NCBI RefSeq assembly: GCF_016342785.1
Contig: NZ_JAEINH010000008.1
Location: 62,001-126,000, forward strand
Length of the DNA: 64,000 bases
From: Sanguibacter suaedae
GTDB lineage: Bacteria > Actinomycetota > Actinomycetes > Actinomycetales > Cellulomonadaceae
Direction of reading: 5' to 3'
The notes beneath the pieces were generated by a model. That model ran no database searches and was not told the origin of the DNA. It saw nothing but the letters and a program-made list of their open reading frames with translations. Each line of letters opens with the position of its first letter. Position 1 is the stretch's first letter. The position numbers and the translations under genes were made by a program. Shown one piece after another: positions 1 to 7,822 of the stretch.

Positions 1-2129
1 ACCGGGGCCACGCCGATGAAGGACGCGAGGTGGTTGGTGAGATCACCGTTCGCGTCGGGGGTCTGCGCCGTCCCTGTCTTCCCTGCGACGCGATACCCGG
101 AGATCGCCGCCTTGGCTCCGGTGCCGTCCGTGACGGCGGACTCCATCATCTTGAGGACCTGGTCGGCGGTGGCCTCGGACACCACCTGCTGAGGCGCAGG
201 CAGCTCCGACGGGACGAACTCCCCGTCAGGTGCTGTGGTGCCGGCGACGAGGTGCGGCGTGGTCCGCACACCGCCGTTGGCCATCGTCGCGAAGACGCTC
301 GTCGCCTGCAGCGCCGTGACCGACACGCTCTGCCCGAACATCACCGCGTACTCCGTGCGGCCGTCCCAGTCGTCCGCGTCCGCGAGGATCCCACGGGACT
401 CACCGGCGAGCTCGATCCCGGTGGGCTGCCCGAAGCCGAACTTCGTCAGGTAGTCGTGGCGCACCTGCTTCGGGATGTGCTGACCGACCATGAGCGTGCC
501 CGTGTTCGAGGACTGGGCGAGGATCCCGGTGAGCGTGAGGTTCTCGACGTCGTGGTCGTGGGAGTCCTTGAACGTCTGACCGTTGGCCGTCGTGTAGCGG
601 TCGGGGACCTCGAACTGGTCGGTCGGCGTCGCGAGTCCCGTCTCGATGGCGGCTGCCATCGTGATGATCTTCGCGGTCGACCCCGGGTCGAAGACGTTCG
701 AGATCGACTTGGTGCCGCCCATGCCGGACGGGTTGTTGGGATCGATCGACCCGGAGTCCGCCAGAGCGAGGACGGCCTGGGTCCTGGTGTCCAGCACCAC
801 GACGAAACCGCCCGTCCCGCCGGTCGCCTCGAGCTGTTCCGCGAGCCGCGCCTCCGCCATCCACTGGAGGTCCGTGTCGGTCGTGACCTGCACGTCGCTC
901 CCCGGGACGGCAGGGACCGTCGACTGCTCCCCGGACGGGATCACGTGCCCCTTCTTTCCCCGCTCGTACGTCGTGCTGCCCGCGGAACCCGCGAGGAGGT
1001 CGTCGAGAGAGGCTTCGAGCCCGGCCTGACCGGACCCCTCGTTCCCGACGAATCCCACGAGGTTGCCCCCCGTCGTGCCTGCCGGGTAGGTGCGCTTGAG
1101 GAACGTCTCCGCGCTGATCCCGCCAATGTTCAGGGCGCGGACCGCGTCCCAGGTCTCGGGTGGGACGTCGAGCTTGAGACGCTTGTACCGCCGTTCCCCG
1201 TCCATCATCGCCGCGAGCTCCGCCTCCGGGATCCCGAGGACCGGCGCGAGGAGGCGCGCGGCCTCCGTCGGACCGCCCAGGACGGTGCCGTCGACCGAGT
1301 GCTTCCAGGTGGCGATGGCCACCGGGTCCGCGATGATGTGGTGCCGCGTCACCGAGGTCGCGAGGACCTCACCGTTGACGTCGACGATCTCCCCGCGCAC
1401 GGCGGGGATCTCGACCGTGTCCGTGCGCATGGTGCGGGCGTCCGCAGCCAGGGCCTCGGCCTCGAAACCCTGGACGTACACGAGGCGCCCGGAAAAGAGG
1501 GTGAGGACCAGCAGCGCGATGACCGACAGCACCTGCATGCGGCGGGACGAGTCCGGCAGGGCGGCGGTACGCCGGGGCCGGGTCGGACGACGACGCCCAC
1601 GGGGCGTGCCGTCGACGGTTCGCGGGGTGCGTAGCCGCGTTCGTGCGGGAGCGCTGGGTGCCCCGCGTCTCACGACTGCCCGGTCCGTGGCGGGGCGCGG
1701 GGACCGCGCGGACCCCTGCCTGGTCGACGACGTCGAGGCCGAGGTGCGGGGCCGGTCCGCTCCGGCACGGGACCTCGGGTTCCGAGCGGGCTCGGGAGCG
1801 GTCTGCCGGGCCGCTCCTCGCGTCTGCCGCTGCCCGGTCGCCCCGGTGCTCCCGGCCGCGCTCGTCGAACCCTTCGCGCGTGGGGCCCGCCGCGACGGGT
1901 CTCCTCCACGTGCCGTCGCACCGGAACGCGGCGCAGGGCTCTTCGCTGCGGAACCACTGCTCCGTGGACGCTCACCCCGGCCGGTGTCAGCCGTACGGCC
2001 GGTCGACCCGCGTCCACCGTCCGTGCCGGTCGGTCGACCCGGGCGGGGCGAGCGACCCGAGCGGGGCGAGCGACCCCGGCCCGACGCGCCGTCGGACGGC
2101 GCCCCGTCCCGAGGTGGACGCGCCGTCAT
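1..2129 (-). CDS. ftsI: Peptidoglycan D,D-transpeptidase FtsI (PBP3/PbpB), C-terminus cut by window edge
   Basis: Septal class B penicillin-binding protein that cross-links peptidoglycan at division. About 709 residues are visible. The catalytic motifs are all present: SxxK as S484-T-A-K487 (in PGSTAK), SxN as S540-S-N542 and KTG at 684-686. The frame leaves the window 25 residues after KTG. One membrane anchor starts near residue 198 (MQVLSVIALLVL), followed by the PBP dimerisation region. The ATG at 2129 overlaps the ftsL stop (ATGA) and has AGGAG 7-8 nt upstream, which supports this start. It makes the first ~197 residues an Arg/Ser/Pro/Thr/Gly-rich, low-complexity basic cytoplasmic tail. 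A GTG at 1673 would remove most of the tail but has no clear ribosome site. Last gene of the visible mraZ-rsmH-ftsL-ftsI operon. Confidence 0.95.
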   Translation of the reverse strand, partial: MTARPPRDGAPSDGASGRGRSPRSGRSPRPGRPTGTDGGRGSTGRTADTGRGERPRSSGSAAKSPAPRSGATARGGDPSRRAPRAKGSTSAAGSTGATGQRQTRGAARQTAPEPARNPRSRAGADRPRTSASTSSTRQGSARSPRPATDRAVVRRGAPSAPARTRLRTPRTVDGTPRGRRRPTRPRRTAALPDSSRRMQVLSVIALLVLTLFSGRLVYVQGFEAEALAADARTMRTDTVEIPAVRGEIVDVNGEVLATSVTRHHIIADPVAIATWKHSVDGTVLGGPTEAARLLAPVLGIPEAELAAMMDGERRYKRLKLDVPPETWDAVRALNIGGISAETFLKRTYPAGTTGGNLVGFVGNEGSGQAGLEASLDDLLAGSAGSTTYERGKKGHVIPSGEQSTVPAVPGSDVQVTTDTDLQWMAEARLAEQLEATGGTGGFVVVLDTRTQAVLALADSGSIDPNNPSGMGGTKSISNVFDPGSTAKIITMAAAIETGLATPTDQFEVPDRYTTANGQTFKDSHDHDVENLTLTGILAQSSNTGTLMVGQHIPKQVRHDYLTKFGFGQPTGIELAGESRGILADADDWDGRTEYAVMFGQSVSVTALQATSVFATMANGGVRTTPHLVAGTTAPDGEFVPSELPAPQQVVSEATADQVLKMMESAVTDGTGAKAAISGYRVAGKTGTAQTPDANGDLTNHLASFIGVAP

Positions 2130-2551
2130 CCTGCTGCTCCTGCACCACCCGCACCGCCGTGGATCGTCTGGTCGGACAGGCTGAGGATGCCCGGGTTTGC
2201 GAACTGCACCATCCCGAGCTCCTGGGCGCGGCCGGCGAGCGCCTGAGGTGATGTCCGCTCGTCGAGCTGGGCCTTGAGGTTGTCGGACACCTCGGCCTGC
2301 TGGGCGAGCTCACGCTGCAGGCTCGCCGCCTCGTAGGAGCCGTCGGCCATGGCGGTGTTGAGCACGAGGGTCCCGAGGAGGGCCGCCCCGAGGATGGCCA
2401 TGCACAGGAGCACGAAGGGGGCACGGCTCCGCGCCTGCTCCGGTGCCTGGACGAGCCGGAGGCGCGGCGGTGCCGTGGTGGGTCGCCCTGCCGGCAGCGT
2501 CCCCCCGGGGACGGGAAGAACACGTGCAGCACTGGACTGTGCAGAACTCAT
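2126..2551 (-). CDS. ftsL: FtsL-like septum protein
   Basis: Small bitopic division protein of 141 residues in the position ftsL occupies in actinobacterial dcw clusters. It has an N-terminal cytoplasmic segment rich in Ala/Pro/Arg, one membrane segment (about residues 45-68, APFVLLCMAILGAALLGTLV) and then a predicted coiled coil (SLQRELAQQAEVSDNLKAQL), the layout by which FtsL pairs with FtsB/FtsQ and activates FtsW-FtsI. The start lies 2 nt after the rsmH stop, and the stop overlaps the ftsI ATG, so translation is probably coupled. The sequence itself is poorly conserved; the assignment rests on topology, size and position. Confidence 0.85.
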   Translation of the reverse strand: MSSAQSSAARVLPVPGGTLPAGRPTTAPPRLRLVQAPEQARSRAPFVLLCMAILGAALLGTLVLNTAMADGSYEAASLQRELAQQAEVSDNLKAQLDERTSPQALAGRAQELGMVQFANPGILSLSDQTIHGGAGGAGAAG

Positions 2552-2553
2552 GA

Positions 2554-3561
2554 TCAGCGCTCCATCCGATTCTTCATGTGGTGTGGTGTGGGTCGAAGAC
2601 GCTCGGCCGCGCGGAGACGGACCGAGGCAGAACGGGGATTGAGCTCGAGCTCGCGCTCGTCGGCCTCCTCGGCCCCTCGTGTGAGGAGCCGCAGGTAGGG
2701 ACGATGGGTCTCGGGCTCGACCGGGAGATCGGGCGGTGCGCTGGAGGTCGCGCCACGGGCGAGCTCGCGCTTCGTGAGGCGGTCCTCGAGGGAGTGGTAC
2801 GACTCCACGACGATCCGTCCGCCCACGGACAACGCCTCCACGGCGGCGGGGAGGGCGCGCTCGAGGACCTCGAGCTCCCCGTTGACCTCGATCCGCAGCG
2901 CCTGGAAGGTGCGCTTCGCAGGATTGCCACCGGTCTTGCGAGTCGCCGCCGGGATGCAGGCGCGGACCAGGTCGACGAGCTCCGCGGACCTGGTCCACGG
3001 ACGCTCGGCGCGACGGGCGACGACGGACCGGGCGATCTTCGACGCGAAGCGCTCCTCGCCGTACTCGCGCAGGATCCGCGAGATGGCGCGCTCGTCGTAC
3101 GTGTTGAGGACGACCGCGGCCGTGAGGTCCGCGGTCGGGTCCATCCGCATGTCCAGCGGCGCGTCGTGCGCGTAGGAGAAGCCCCGCTCGCGCTCGTCGA
3201 TCTGCAAGGAGGACACCCCGAGGTCCATGAGGATCCCGTCGACGCCCTCGAGCCCGAGCTCGACCAGCACCTCGGGGATCTCGTCGTAGACGGCGTGGAC
3301 CCCCGTGAAACGAGCACCGAAGGGCGCCAGGCGCTCACCGGCGAGGCGCAACGCCTCCGGGTCGCGGTCGATACCGATCGCCCGCACCTCGGGGAAGCGT
3401 GCGAGGACCGCCTCGGTGTGCCCGCCCATACCGAGCGTGCAGTCGAGGTAGACGGCACCGGGACGCTCGAGCGCCGGGGCGAGCAGGTCCACGCAACGGT
3501 CCCGCAGGACGGGGACGTGACGGTCGGCGGCCTGCTGCTCCGTCCGCTGGTCGTGGTCCAT
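2554..3561 (-). CDS. rsmH: 16S rRNA (cytosine1402-N4)-methyltransferase RsmH (MraW)
   Basis: SAM-dependent methyltransferase that modifies C1402 in the 16S rRNA decoding centre. 335 residues, normal length. The N-terminus has [13 protein letters not shown], followed by the SAM-binding [15 protein letters not shown] around residues 39-53 and the acidic [10 protein letters not shown] strand. [18 protein letters not shown] and [15 protein letters not shown] are family signatures. The ATG at 3561 has a strong AAGGAGGG ribosome site. Second gene of the mraZ operon, with a 189-nt leader between mraZ and rsmH that contains an mraW-type hairpin. Confidence 0.98.
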   Translation of the reverse strand: MDHDQRTEQQAADRHVPVLRDRCVDLLAPALERPGAVYLDCTLGMGGHTEAVLARFPEVRAIGIDRDPEALRLAGERLAPFGARFTGVHAVYDEIPEVLVELGLEGVDGILMDLGVSSLQIDERERGFSYAHDAPLDMRMDPTADLTAAVVLNTYDERAISRILREYGEERFASKIARSVVARRAERPWTRSAELVDLVRACIPAATRKTGGNPAKRTFQALRIEVNGELEVLERALPAAVEALSVGGRIVVESYHSLEDRLTKRELARGATSSAPPDLPVEPETHRPYLRLLTRGAEEADERELELNPRSASVRLRAAERLRPTPHHMKNRMER

Positions 3562-3690
3562 CGCGTCCCTCCTTCCTTCTCGTCGTTCTCGGTGCGACGG
3601 TCGTCGCGGGTGCTGCGCGGGTGCTTCAGGGCCTCTCGAGCTCGGGGAGCGGGACCGGTGGCCACCAGATCAGGTCTCCCTCCGCGACCC

Positions 3691-3715
3691 TCTGACGCCG
3701 GGGAAGTGCGTCAGA
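3691..3715 (-). ncRNA. Hairpin in the rsmH leader resembling the actinobacterial mraW RNA motif
   Basis: On the minus strand an 8-bp perfect stem (TCTGACGC/GCGTCAGA) closes a 9-nt loop ACTTCCCCG, between mraZ and rsmH. From memory, the mraW RNA motif described upstream of mraW in actinobacteria is a single hairpin with a CUUCCCC terminal loop; both loop and position match. There is no U tract, so it is not a simple terminator. It may control rsmH-ftsL-ftsI expression separately from mraZ. Confidence 0.65.
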
Positions 3716-3750
3716 ACGGGCGGGAGGAGGCCTCATCGTGCGGCCGCCGG

Positions 3751-4215
3751 TCAGAACCTGAGGTTCGGGAGGACCTCCTCCGCCGTGTCGGCGTAGCCGG
3801 ACTCCTGCTCCGCGAGGTAGGTGCTCCAGGCCTGGGCGTCCCAGATCTCCACGCGGGTCCCGGCCCCGATCACCGCGACGTCACGGTCGAGCCCCGCGTA
3901 CTCGCGCAGCGGGCCAGGGATGGAGACTCTCCCCTGCTTGTCGGGCACCTCGTCGCTCGCACCGGAGAGGAACACCCGCAGGTAGTCGCGCGCCTGCTTG
4001 CTCGTCACCGGCGCCTGGCGGATCTGCTCGTACATCCGACGGAACTCGTCCATCGGCAGGAGGAACAGGCACCTCTCCTGGCCCCGGGTCATGACGAGTC
4101 CCGGCGCGAGCTGCGACCGGAACTTGGCGGGGAGGATGAGACGACCTTTCTCGTCGAGGCGGGGGGTGTACGTACCCAGCAGCAGGCTCGGAGATCCACC
4201 GAACAGCTCGCTCAC
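3751..4215 (-). CDS. mraZ: Transcriptional regulator MraZ
   Basis: DNA-binding repressor of its own division/cell-wall operon. 154 residues with the two AbrB-like MraZ repeats: [20 protein letters not shown] near the N-terminus and [18 protein letters not shown] in the second half, followed by the family C-terminal [10 protein letters not shown] chose GTG at 4215 (GTG-AGC-GAG) because GAGAGG lies 8 nt upstream and the family begins close to the GTYTP strand. The frame stays open to 4284, which would run back through the operator repeats. Three 10-bp-spaced GTGGAG repeats just upstream are the expected autoregulatory site. Confidence 0.95.
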   Translation of the reverse strand: MSELFGGSPSLLLGTYTPRLDEKGRLILPAKFRSQLAPGLVMTRGQERCLFLLPMDEFRRMYEQIRQAPVTSKQARDYLRVFLSGASDEVPDKQGRVSIPGPLREYAGLDRDVAVIGAGTRVEIWDAQAWSTYLAEQESGYADTAEEVLPNLRF

Positions 4216-4246
4216 TGTCGGCACCTCTCCTTCTTGCTCCAGGTGG

Positions 4247-4272
4247 CTCCACGCTACTCCACTTCCCTCCAC
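4247..4272 (-). promoter_or_regulatory. MraZ operator: three GTGGAG boxes, 10-bp period
   Basis: Read on the minus strand, GTGGAG occurs at 4272-4267, 4262-4257 and 4252-4247, each separated by 4 nt (GTGGAGGGAAGTGGAG, then TAGC, then GTGGAG). Tandem GTGG/TGGG boxes with 10-bp phasing upstream of mraZ are the known MraZ binding pattern. The boxes end about 32 nt before the mraZ start, so they would cover the promoter or transcript start. Confidence 0.85.
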
Positions 4273-4331
4273 CTGGCCTGGCAAAACACAGAAACTTCAC
4301 CCAGAGACCCGCAAACCCGCAGGTCATACCG

Positions 4332-4347
4332 GTGGAGCGTCGTGGAG
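4332..4347 (+). promoter_or_regulatory. Second MraZ-type box pair, opposite orientation
   Basis: GTGGAG at 4332-4337 and 4342-4347 on the plus strand, again with exact 10-bp spacing, 60 nt further from mraZ than the main operator and in reverse orientation. A lone minus-strand GTGGAG lies at 4394-4399. Binding by MraZ is inferred from the identical box and spacing. Confidence 0.55.
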
Positions 4348-4498
4348 GGTTCTCCGACGCGTGTAGGCGCGCTCACGGGTCGCGGGGGGCGGGCTCCACC
4401 GACAGGGGCGCACAGAGGCCGCGCGACGGGACGAACCGTGCGCGCCGGCGGTGCTCAGGGCCGCTGCGGAGGTCGCTCAGGCGCCCGACGGAGCATCG

Positions 4499-4514
4499 GT
4501 GGAGGGAAGTGGAG
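4499..4514 (+). promoter_or_regulatory. Third MraZ-type box pair, opposite orientation
   Basis: The 16-mer GTGGAGGGAAGTGGAG at 4499-4514 (plus) is identical to the distal two boxes of the main operator on the minus strand, about 230 bp away. It sits near the far end of the 403-nt gene-free stretch 4216-4618. That stretch otherwise holds the mraZ promoter region, which I could not place exactly, and the DUF3040-gene terminator at 4561-4596. No gene is evident in it. Confidence 0.55.
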
Positions 4515-4560
4515 GATGACTTGTCCCGCGCTCGCGACCGCGGGACCACAACCGGGTACG

Positions 4561-4596
4561 ACGAGAGGGCCGGACGTCGTCGTCCGGCCCTCTCGT
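4561..4596 (-). terminator. Strong terminator after the DUF3040 gene
   Basis: Perfect 16-bp inverted repeat (ACGAGAGGGCCGGACG and its complement) around a TCGT loop, starting 22 nt past the stop of the 4619-5050 gene. It lacks a long U tract, as is usual for high-GC actinobacterial terminators. Confidence 0.85.
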
Positions 4597-4618
4597 CGTG
4601 ATGTCTCGCTGTGTTCGG

Positions 4619-5050
4619 CTACTCGCCTCGCCGACGCCTGTCCCAGCGTTCCTCGAGGCGTTCCATGAAGCTCCCCCGGGACGAGGCCGCTCCCCGGCGC
4701 GGGCCCTGTCCGCCGCCTCCCCGTCGCCCCGTCGGACGACGGATCGCCCCGTCCGCGGAGACGGTCCCGATCGGGCCCGTCACGACCTGGCGTCGAGCCG
4801 GCTGCGCCAGGGCGTACGTCACCGCGGAGAACATGATGACGAAGCCCACCACGCCCACCCAGGGAACGGATTGTGCCACTCCCACGACGAGCGCGAGCAG
4901 ACCGACGACCAGACCGACGCCGGCGACGACGTATCGGGTACCGGACCTCGGAGCCGTCGACTTCAGCGTCGTGGCGAGGCGCGGGTCGTCAGACGTGAGC
5001 TCTCGCTCCATCTGTTCCAGAACACGCTGTTCGTATTCGGACAGAGGCAT
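4619..5050 (-). CDS. DUF3040 membrane protein
   Basis: 143-residue protein of the actinobacterial DUF3040 family, function unknown. The N-terminus MPLSEYEQRVLEQMERELTS is the family signature. Two membrane segments follow at about residues 40-60 and 63-82 (VVAGVGLVVGLLALVVGVA, WVGVVGFVIMFSAVTYAL), then a basic, Gly/Arg-rich C-terminal tail. It lies 40 nt downstream of dinB on the same strand and is followed by a strong terminator. Homologues are commonly found just upstream of mraZ in actinobacteria, as here. Confidence 0.85.
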   Translation of the reverse strand: MPLSEYEQRVLEQMERELTSDDPRLATTLKSTAPRSGTRYVVAGVGLVVGLLALVVGVAQSVPWVGVVGFVIMFSAVTYALAQPARRQVVTGPIGTVSADGAIRRPTGRRGGGGQGPRRGAASSRGSFMERLEERWDRRRRGE

Positions 5051-5090
5051 CTCTACCCCCGCACTCTCGTCAGTCGGACCATGTCACTAG

Positions 5091-6350
5091 TCAGGATAGT
5101 TCTAGATCTCGTGCGGCGGTAGTCGACGGGACGACCGTCCGCGCGGAGACTATGGCAGACCGCCCGAAACGTCTCCGGACCTGGTCCATGGCCGCCTCCG
5201 CCAGACGTTGCTGCTCGCTGCCGCCGCTCACCGCGTCCTCGAGGGTGGGCTGCAGGACAGCGACCTCCCGCGCGACCAGCCCCTCGGCCCGGACACCGAC
5301 GAGACGCACGGGCAGGCCCCTCAGGTCGGCGCCCGCGACGAGCTCGCGGGCGACCAGGAAGATCTCGCGCCCGCTGTCGGTGGGCGAGACGAGCGACCTC
5401 GACCGGGACAGCGTGCGGAAGTCGCTCGTCCGCACCTTGACGCTCACGGTCAGCGCAAGGTGCCCCTGCTCGCGCAGGCGACCGGCACAACGGTCCGAGA
5501 GCTCGAGGACCTTTCCCTCCACCACGGACGGGTCGCGCTCGTCCGTGGCGAACGTCGTCTCGGCGCCCACGCTCTTCTCCCGCCGAACGGGCTCCACGGG
5601 CCTCGCGTCGCGACCCCACGCGAGGTCCATGAGGTGCGCTCCGGCCGCCGCACCGACCGCCTGACGCAGCACCGCCGGATCGGTGGCCGACAGCTGCGCG
5701 ACGGTCTCGATGCCCCACCGGGCGAGGTTCGCCTCGGTCTTCTCGCCCACACCCCACAGGGCCCCCACCGGGAGCGAGTGCAGGAACGGGACGGTCGCGT
5801 CCCGGGGGACGAGCATCATCCCGTCAGGCTTGGCGTGCGTGGACGCGAGCTTGGCGACGAACTTCGAGGACGCTACGCCGACGGAGCACGAGAGGCCGAG
5901 CTGGCGCCGGACGCGGTCCCGGATCTTCTCCGCGATCTCCACCGGGCGCCCGAGGCGACGTCGTGCTCCCGCGACGTCCAGGAAGGCCTCGTCGACGCTG
6001 ATCGGCTCCACGAGCGTCGTCACCTCGCGGAGGATCCCCATGACCTCGGCGGAGACGGCGCGGTACGTCGCCTGGTCCGGAGGCACGTAGACCGCCTGCG
6101 GGCAGAGCCTCCTCGCGACGGCCACCGGCATCGCCGACCGCACACCGAAGGCCCGGGCCTCGTAGGTGGCCGCGAGGACGACCGCCCGGTCCGAGCCCGC
6201 CACGACCACCGGTCTCCCTGCGAGGTGAGGACGACGTGCCACCTCGACCGACGCGAAGAACGCGTCCATGTCGACGTGCAGGATCGGGCAGCCCGAGTCG
6301 TCCTCGCCCCAGGATCGCCGGGCCGCACCCGACCGTGGTCCACGGCTCAC
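5091..6350 (-). CDS. dinB: DNA polymerase IV (DinB), Y-family translesion polymerase
   Basis: Error-prone polymerase for lesion bypass, 419 residues from the GTG at 6350. Palm motifs carry the catalytic acidic residues: ILHVDMDAFFASVE near the N-terminus and ISVDEAFLDV. KPDGMMLVP and LWGVGEKTEANL are fingers/thumb family signatures, and the little-finger domain follows. QPTLED after the little finger could be a sliding-clamp contact. The start overlaps the HEPN gene stop as GTGA, indicating coupled translation under the SOS box at 6812-6827. The reading frame is open far upstream of 6350, but that part is Arg-rich antisense-like sequence and not polymerase. Confidence 0.95.
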   Translation of the reverse strand: MSRGPRSGAARRSWGEDDSGCPILHVDMDAFFASVEVARRPHLAGRPVVVAGSDRAVVLAATYEARAFGVRSAMPVAVARRLCPQAVYVPPDQATYRAVSAEVMGILREVTTLVEPISVDEAFLDVAGARRRLGRPVEIAEKIRDRVRRQLGLSCSVGVASSKFVAKLASTHAKPDGMMLVPRDATVPFLHSLPVGALWGVGEKTEANLARWGIETVAQLSATDPAVLRQAVGAAAGAHLMDLAWGRDARPVEPVRREKSVGAETTFATDERDPSVVEGKVLELSDRCAGRLREQGHLALTVSVKVRTSDFRTLSRSRSLVSPTDSGREIFLVARELVAGADLRGLPVRLVGVRAEGLVAREVAVLQPTLEDAVSGGSEQQRLAEAAMDQVRRRFGRSAIVSARTVVPSTTAARDLELS

Positions 6351-6787
6351 GAGACCCACGACCGACCGGGCGACAGCCGGCCGGCACCGGTCCCGAGCAG
6401 CTCGACGACCTCGTCCCGGAAGCGCTCCGCGGCCGACTCCCACGCTCTGGCGAGCGCGACGTCGACGTCGTGGCCGCGGCCGGTCTCGACGGCGCTGCGC
6501 GTGGACGCACCCGACGCGAAGTACGCGGCGGACGACGCAAGCTCGGGAACCGCTGCCGACAACCTCTCCCAGGCGCTCCGGGGACGCCCCCGAGGCGCAG
6601 GCGAACCCGTCGCGGCGAGGACCGCCCCGGCCAACCGCAGCGCGGCGAGGTGCGCGTGGAGGAACCCCTCCCCCGGCTCGGACGCGGCACGGGCGAGATC
6701 GAGCTCGCGATCCGCGCGCTCGAGGAGGATCCTCACGTCCGGACCCAGCACCAGGTGAACCGTTCGCACGGCCGTCGCTGTCGTCAT
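6347..6787 (-). CDS. SAV_6107-type HEPN domain protein
   Basis: 146-residue, mostly helical alanine-rich protein. By content and position it matches the SAV_6107-family HEPN proteins found beside dinB in actinobacteria. Many HEPN proteins are RNases with an R-x4-6-H motif; I do not find that motif (the nearest is R-x8-H around STRSAVETGRGH), so nuclease activity is not supported. The ATG at 6787 has GGAGGAGG upstream. Its stop overlaps the dinB start (GTGA), and a perfect LexA box lies 25-40 nt upstream, so it is the first gene of an SOS operon. Its role is unknown; a DinB partner is an inference. Confidence 0.8.
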   Translation of the reverse strand: MTTATAVRTVHLVLGPDVRILLERADRELDLARAASEPGEGFLHAHLAALRLAGAVLAATGSPAPRGRPRSAWERLSAAVPELASSAAYFASGASTRSAVETGRGHDVDVALARAWESAAERFRDEVVELLGTGAGRLSPGRSWVS

Positions 6788-6811
6788 CTCGCCACCTCCT
6801 CCCCACAAGTC

Positions 6812-6837
6812 TCGAACAGGTGTTCGATCACTGTCAA
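6812..6837 (-). promoter_or_regulatory. LexA (SOS) box and promoter of HEPN-dinB
   Basis: TCGAACAGGTGTTCGA at 6812-6827 is a near-perfect palindrome matching the actinobacterial SOS box (CGAAC-N4-GTTCG). On the minus strand a consensus -35 TTGACA (6837-6832) precedes it, so the box fills the -35/-10 spacer; a weak -10 (GAGACT) follows. Confidence 0.9.
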
Positions 6838-6871
6838 GCGATTCCTCGTCGACGGCGCCTAGGCTTGGCCC

Positions 6872-7822
6872 ATGTCCCGCCGATCACGACGATCCTCCTC
6901 CGAGCCACCGACACCCTCTCTCGCCGGCCGGCAGACGCTCCCGACCGGTGAGCTGACCACGGACTCCGGGCGCGTCGAGCTCGTGCCGGACCGGGACGAT
7001 CCCGACGCGTTCACCCTCATGGTGAACGGCGTCCCCAGCTCGTTCGTCGACCTCGGCGACCCGACGAACGTCGGGTTCGAGTACATGGAGATCATGTGCG
7101 CCGTCATCGCGACCGTGCCTCCCGGTCCTCTCGACGTGGTCCACCTCGGGGCGGCCGGCTGCGGCATGGCCCGCGCCCTCGAGGCCCTGCGCCCCGGCTC
7201 CCGGCAGATCGGCGTGGACGTCGACGGGAGCCTCCTCGAGCTCGTACGGCGGTGGTTCGACCTCCCCCGCTCACCACGGCTGCGCCTGCGGGCCGGCGAC
7301 GCCCGGACACAGCTCGCGACCCTGCCCAGCGGCAGCCAGGACGTCGTCGTCCGGGACGTCTTCGCCGGGGACACGACACCCGGGCACCTCGTGACCGCGG
7401 AGTTCACCGCCGACGTGCTGCGTGTCCTGCGTCCCGGCGGCCTCTACCTCGTGAACTGCGCCGACCGCCCACCGCTCACCTCTGCTCGGGCGGAGGTGGC
7501 CACCCTGCGAACCGCCCTGACCCACGTCACGGACCGGGCGCCGACGCACCCCGGGCAGATCGCGGTGATCTCCGAGCCCGCGCTCCTCAAGGGTCGCCGC
7601 TACGGCAACCTCGTCCTCGCCGCGGTCGCTCCCTCCACGGACGCGGGGAGCGCCCGGAGCGCCGACCTCACGTCGAGCTCTCTCGCGCGGGCCCTCAGGA
7701 GCCTCGCAGTTCCTGCCAGCCTCCTGCAGGACGACGAGCTCGCGCGGTTCGTCGGGCAGGCACCGGTGCTCCACGACGTCGGGACGACACCGTCCGGCCG
7801 GCGCGACGGTCAGCCGGGCTGA
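6872..7822 (+). CDS. Spermidine synthase-like SAM-binding protein
   Basis: 316-residue class I SAM-fold protein related to polyamine aminopropyltransferases. Seen: a core VVHLGAAGCGMARALEALRP (motif I position, about residues 89-108), GVDVDGSLLELVRRWF (motif II) and a conserved-type D at VVRDVFAGDTTPGHL. Many actinobacterial members are orphan proteins with unproven polyamine synthesis, so the substrate is open. The ATG at 6872 sits 6 nt after TAGGCT (6860-6865), which fits a leaderless transcript. It is divergent from HEPN-dinB, and its 3' end overlaps the convergent PAC2 gene by 13 nt inside a perfect palindrome. Confidence 0.75.
   Translation: MSRRSRRSSSEPPTPSLAGRQTLPTGELTTDSGRVELVPDRDDPDAFTLMVNGVPSSFVDLGDPTNVGFEYMEIMCAVIATVPPGPLDVVHLGAAGCGMARALEALRPGSRQIGVDVDGSLLELVRRWFDLPRSPRLRLRAGDARTQLATLPSGSQDVVVRDVFAGDTTPGHLVTAEFTADVLRVLRPGGLYLVNCADRPPLTSARAEVATLRTALTHVTDRAPTHPGQIAVISEPALLKGRRYGNLVLAAVAPSTDAGSARSADLTSSSLARALRSLAVPASLLQDDELARFVGQAPVLHDVGTTPSGRRDGQPG

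Noticed and set aside
1670-2017. Minus-strand 115-codon frame ending with TGA overlapping a GTG at 1673, suggesting a small gene before a shorter ftsI
   Set aside because: Sequence is Arg/Pro-rich shadow of the FtsI N-terminal tail, without a ribosome site; the ATG at 2129 coupled to ftsL explains the region better.
2578-4668. Plus-strand frame of about 700 codons opposite rsmH and mraZ
   Set aside because: No domain, no ribosome site, and it crosses the mraZ operator; a GC shadow.
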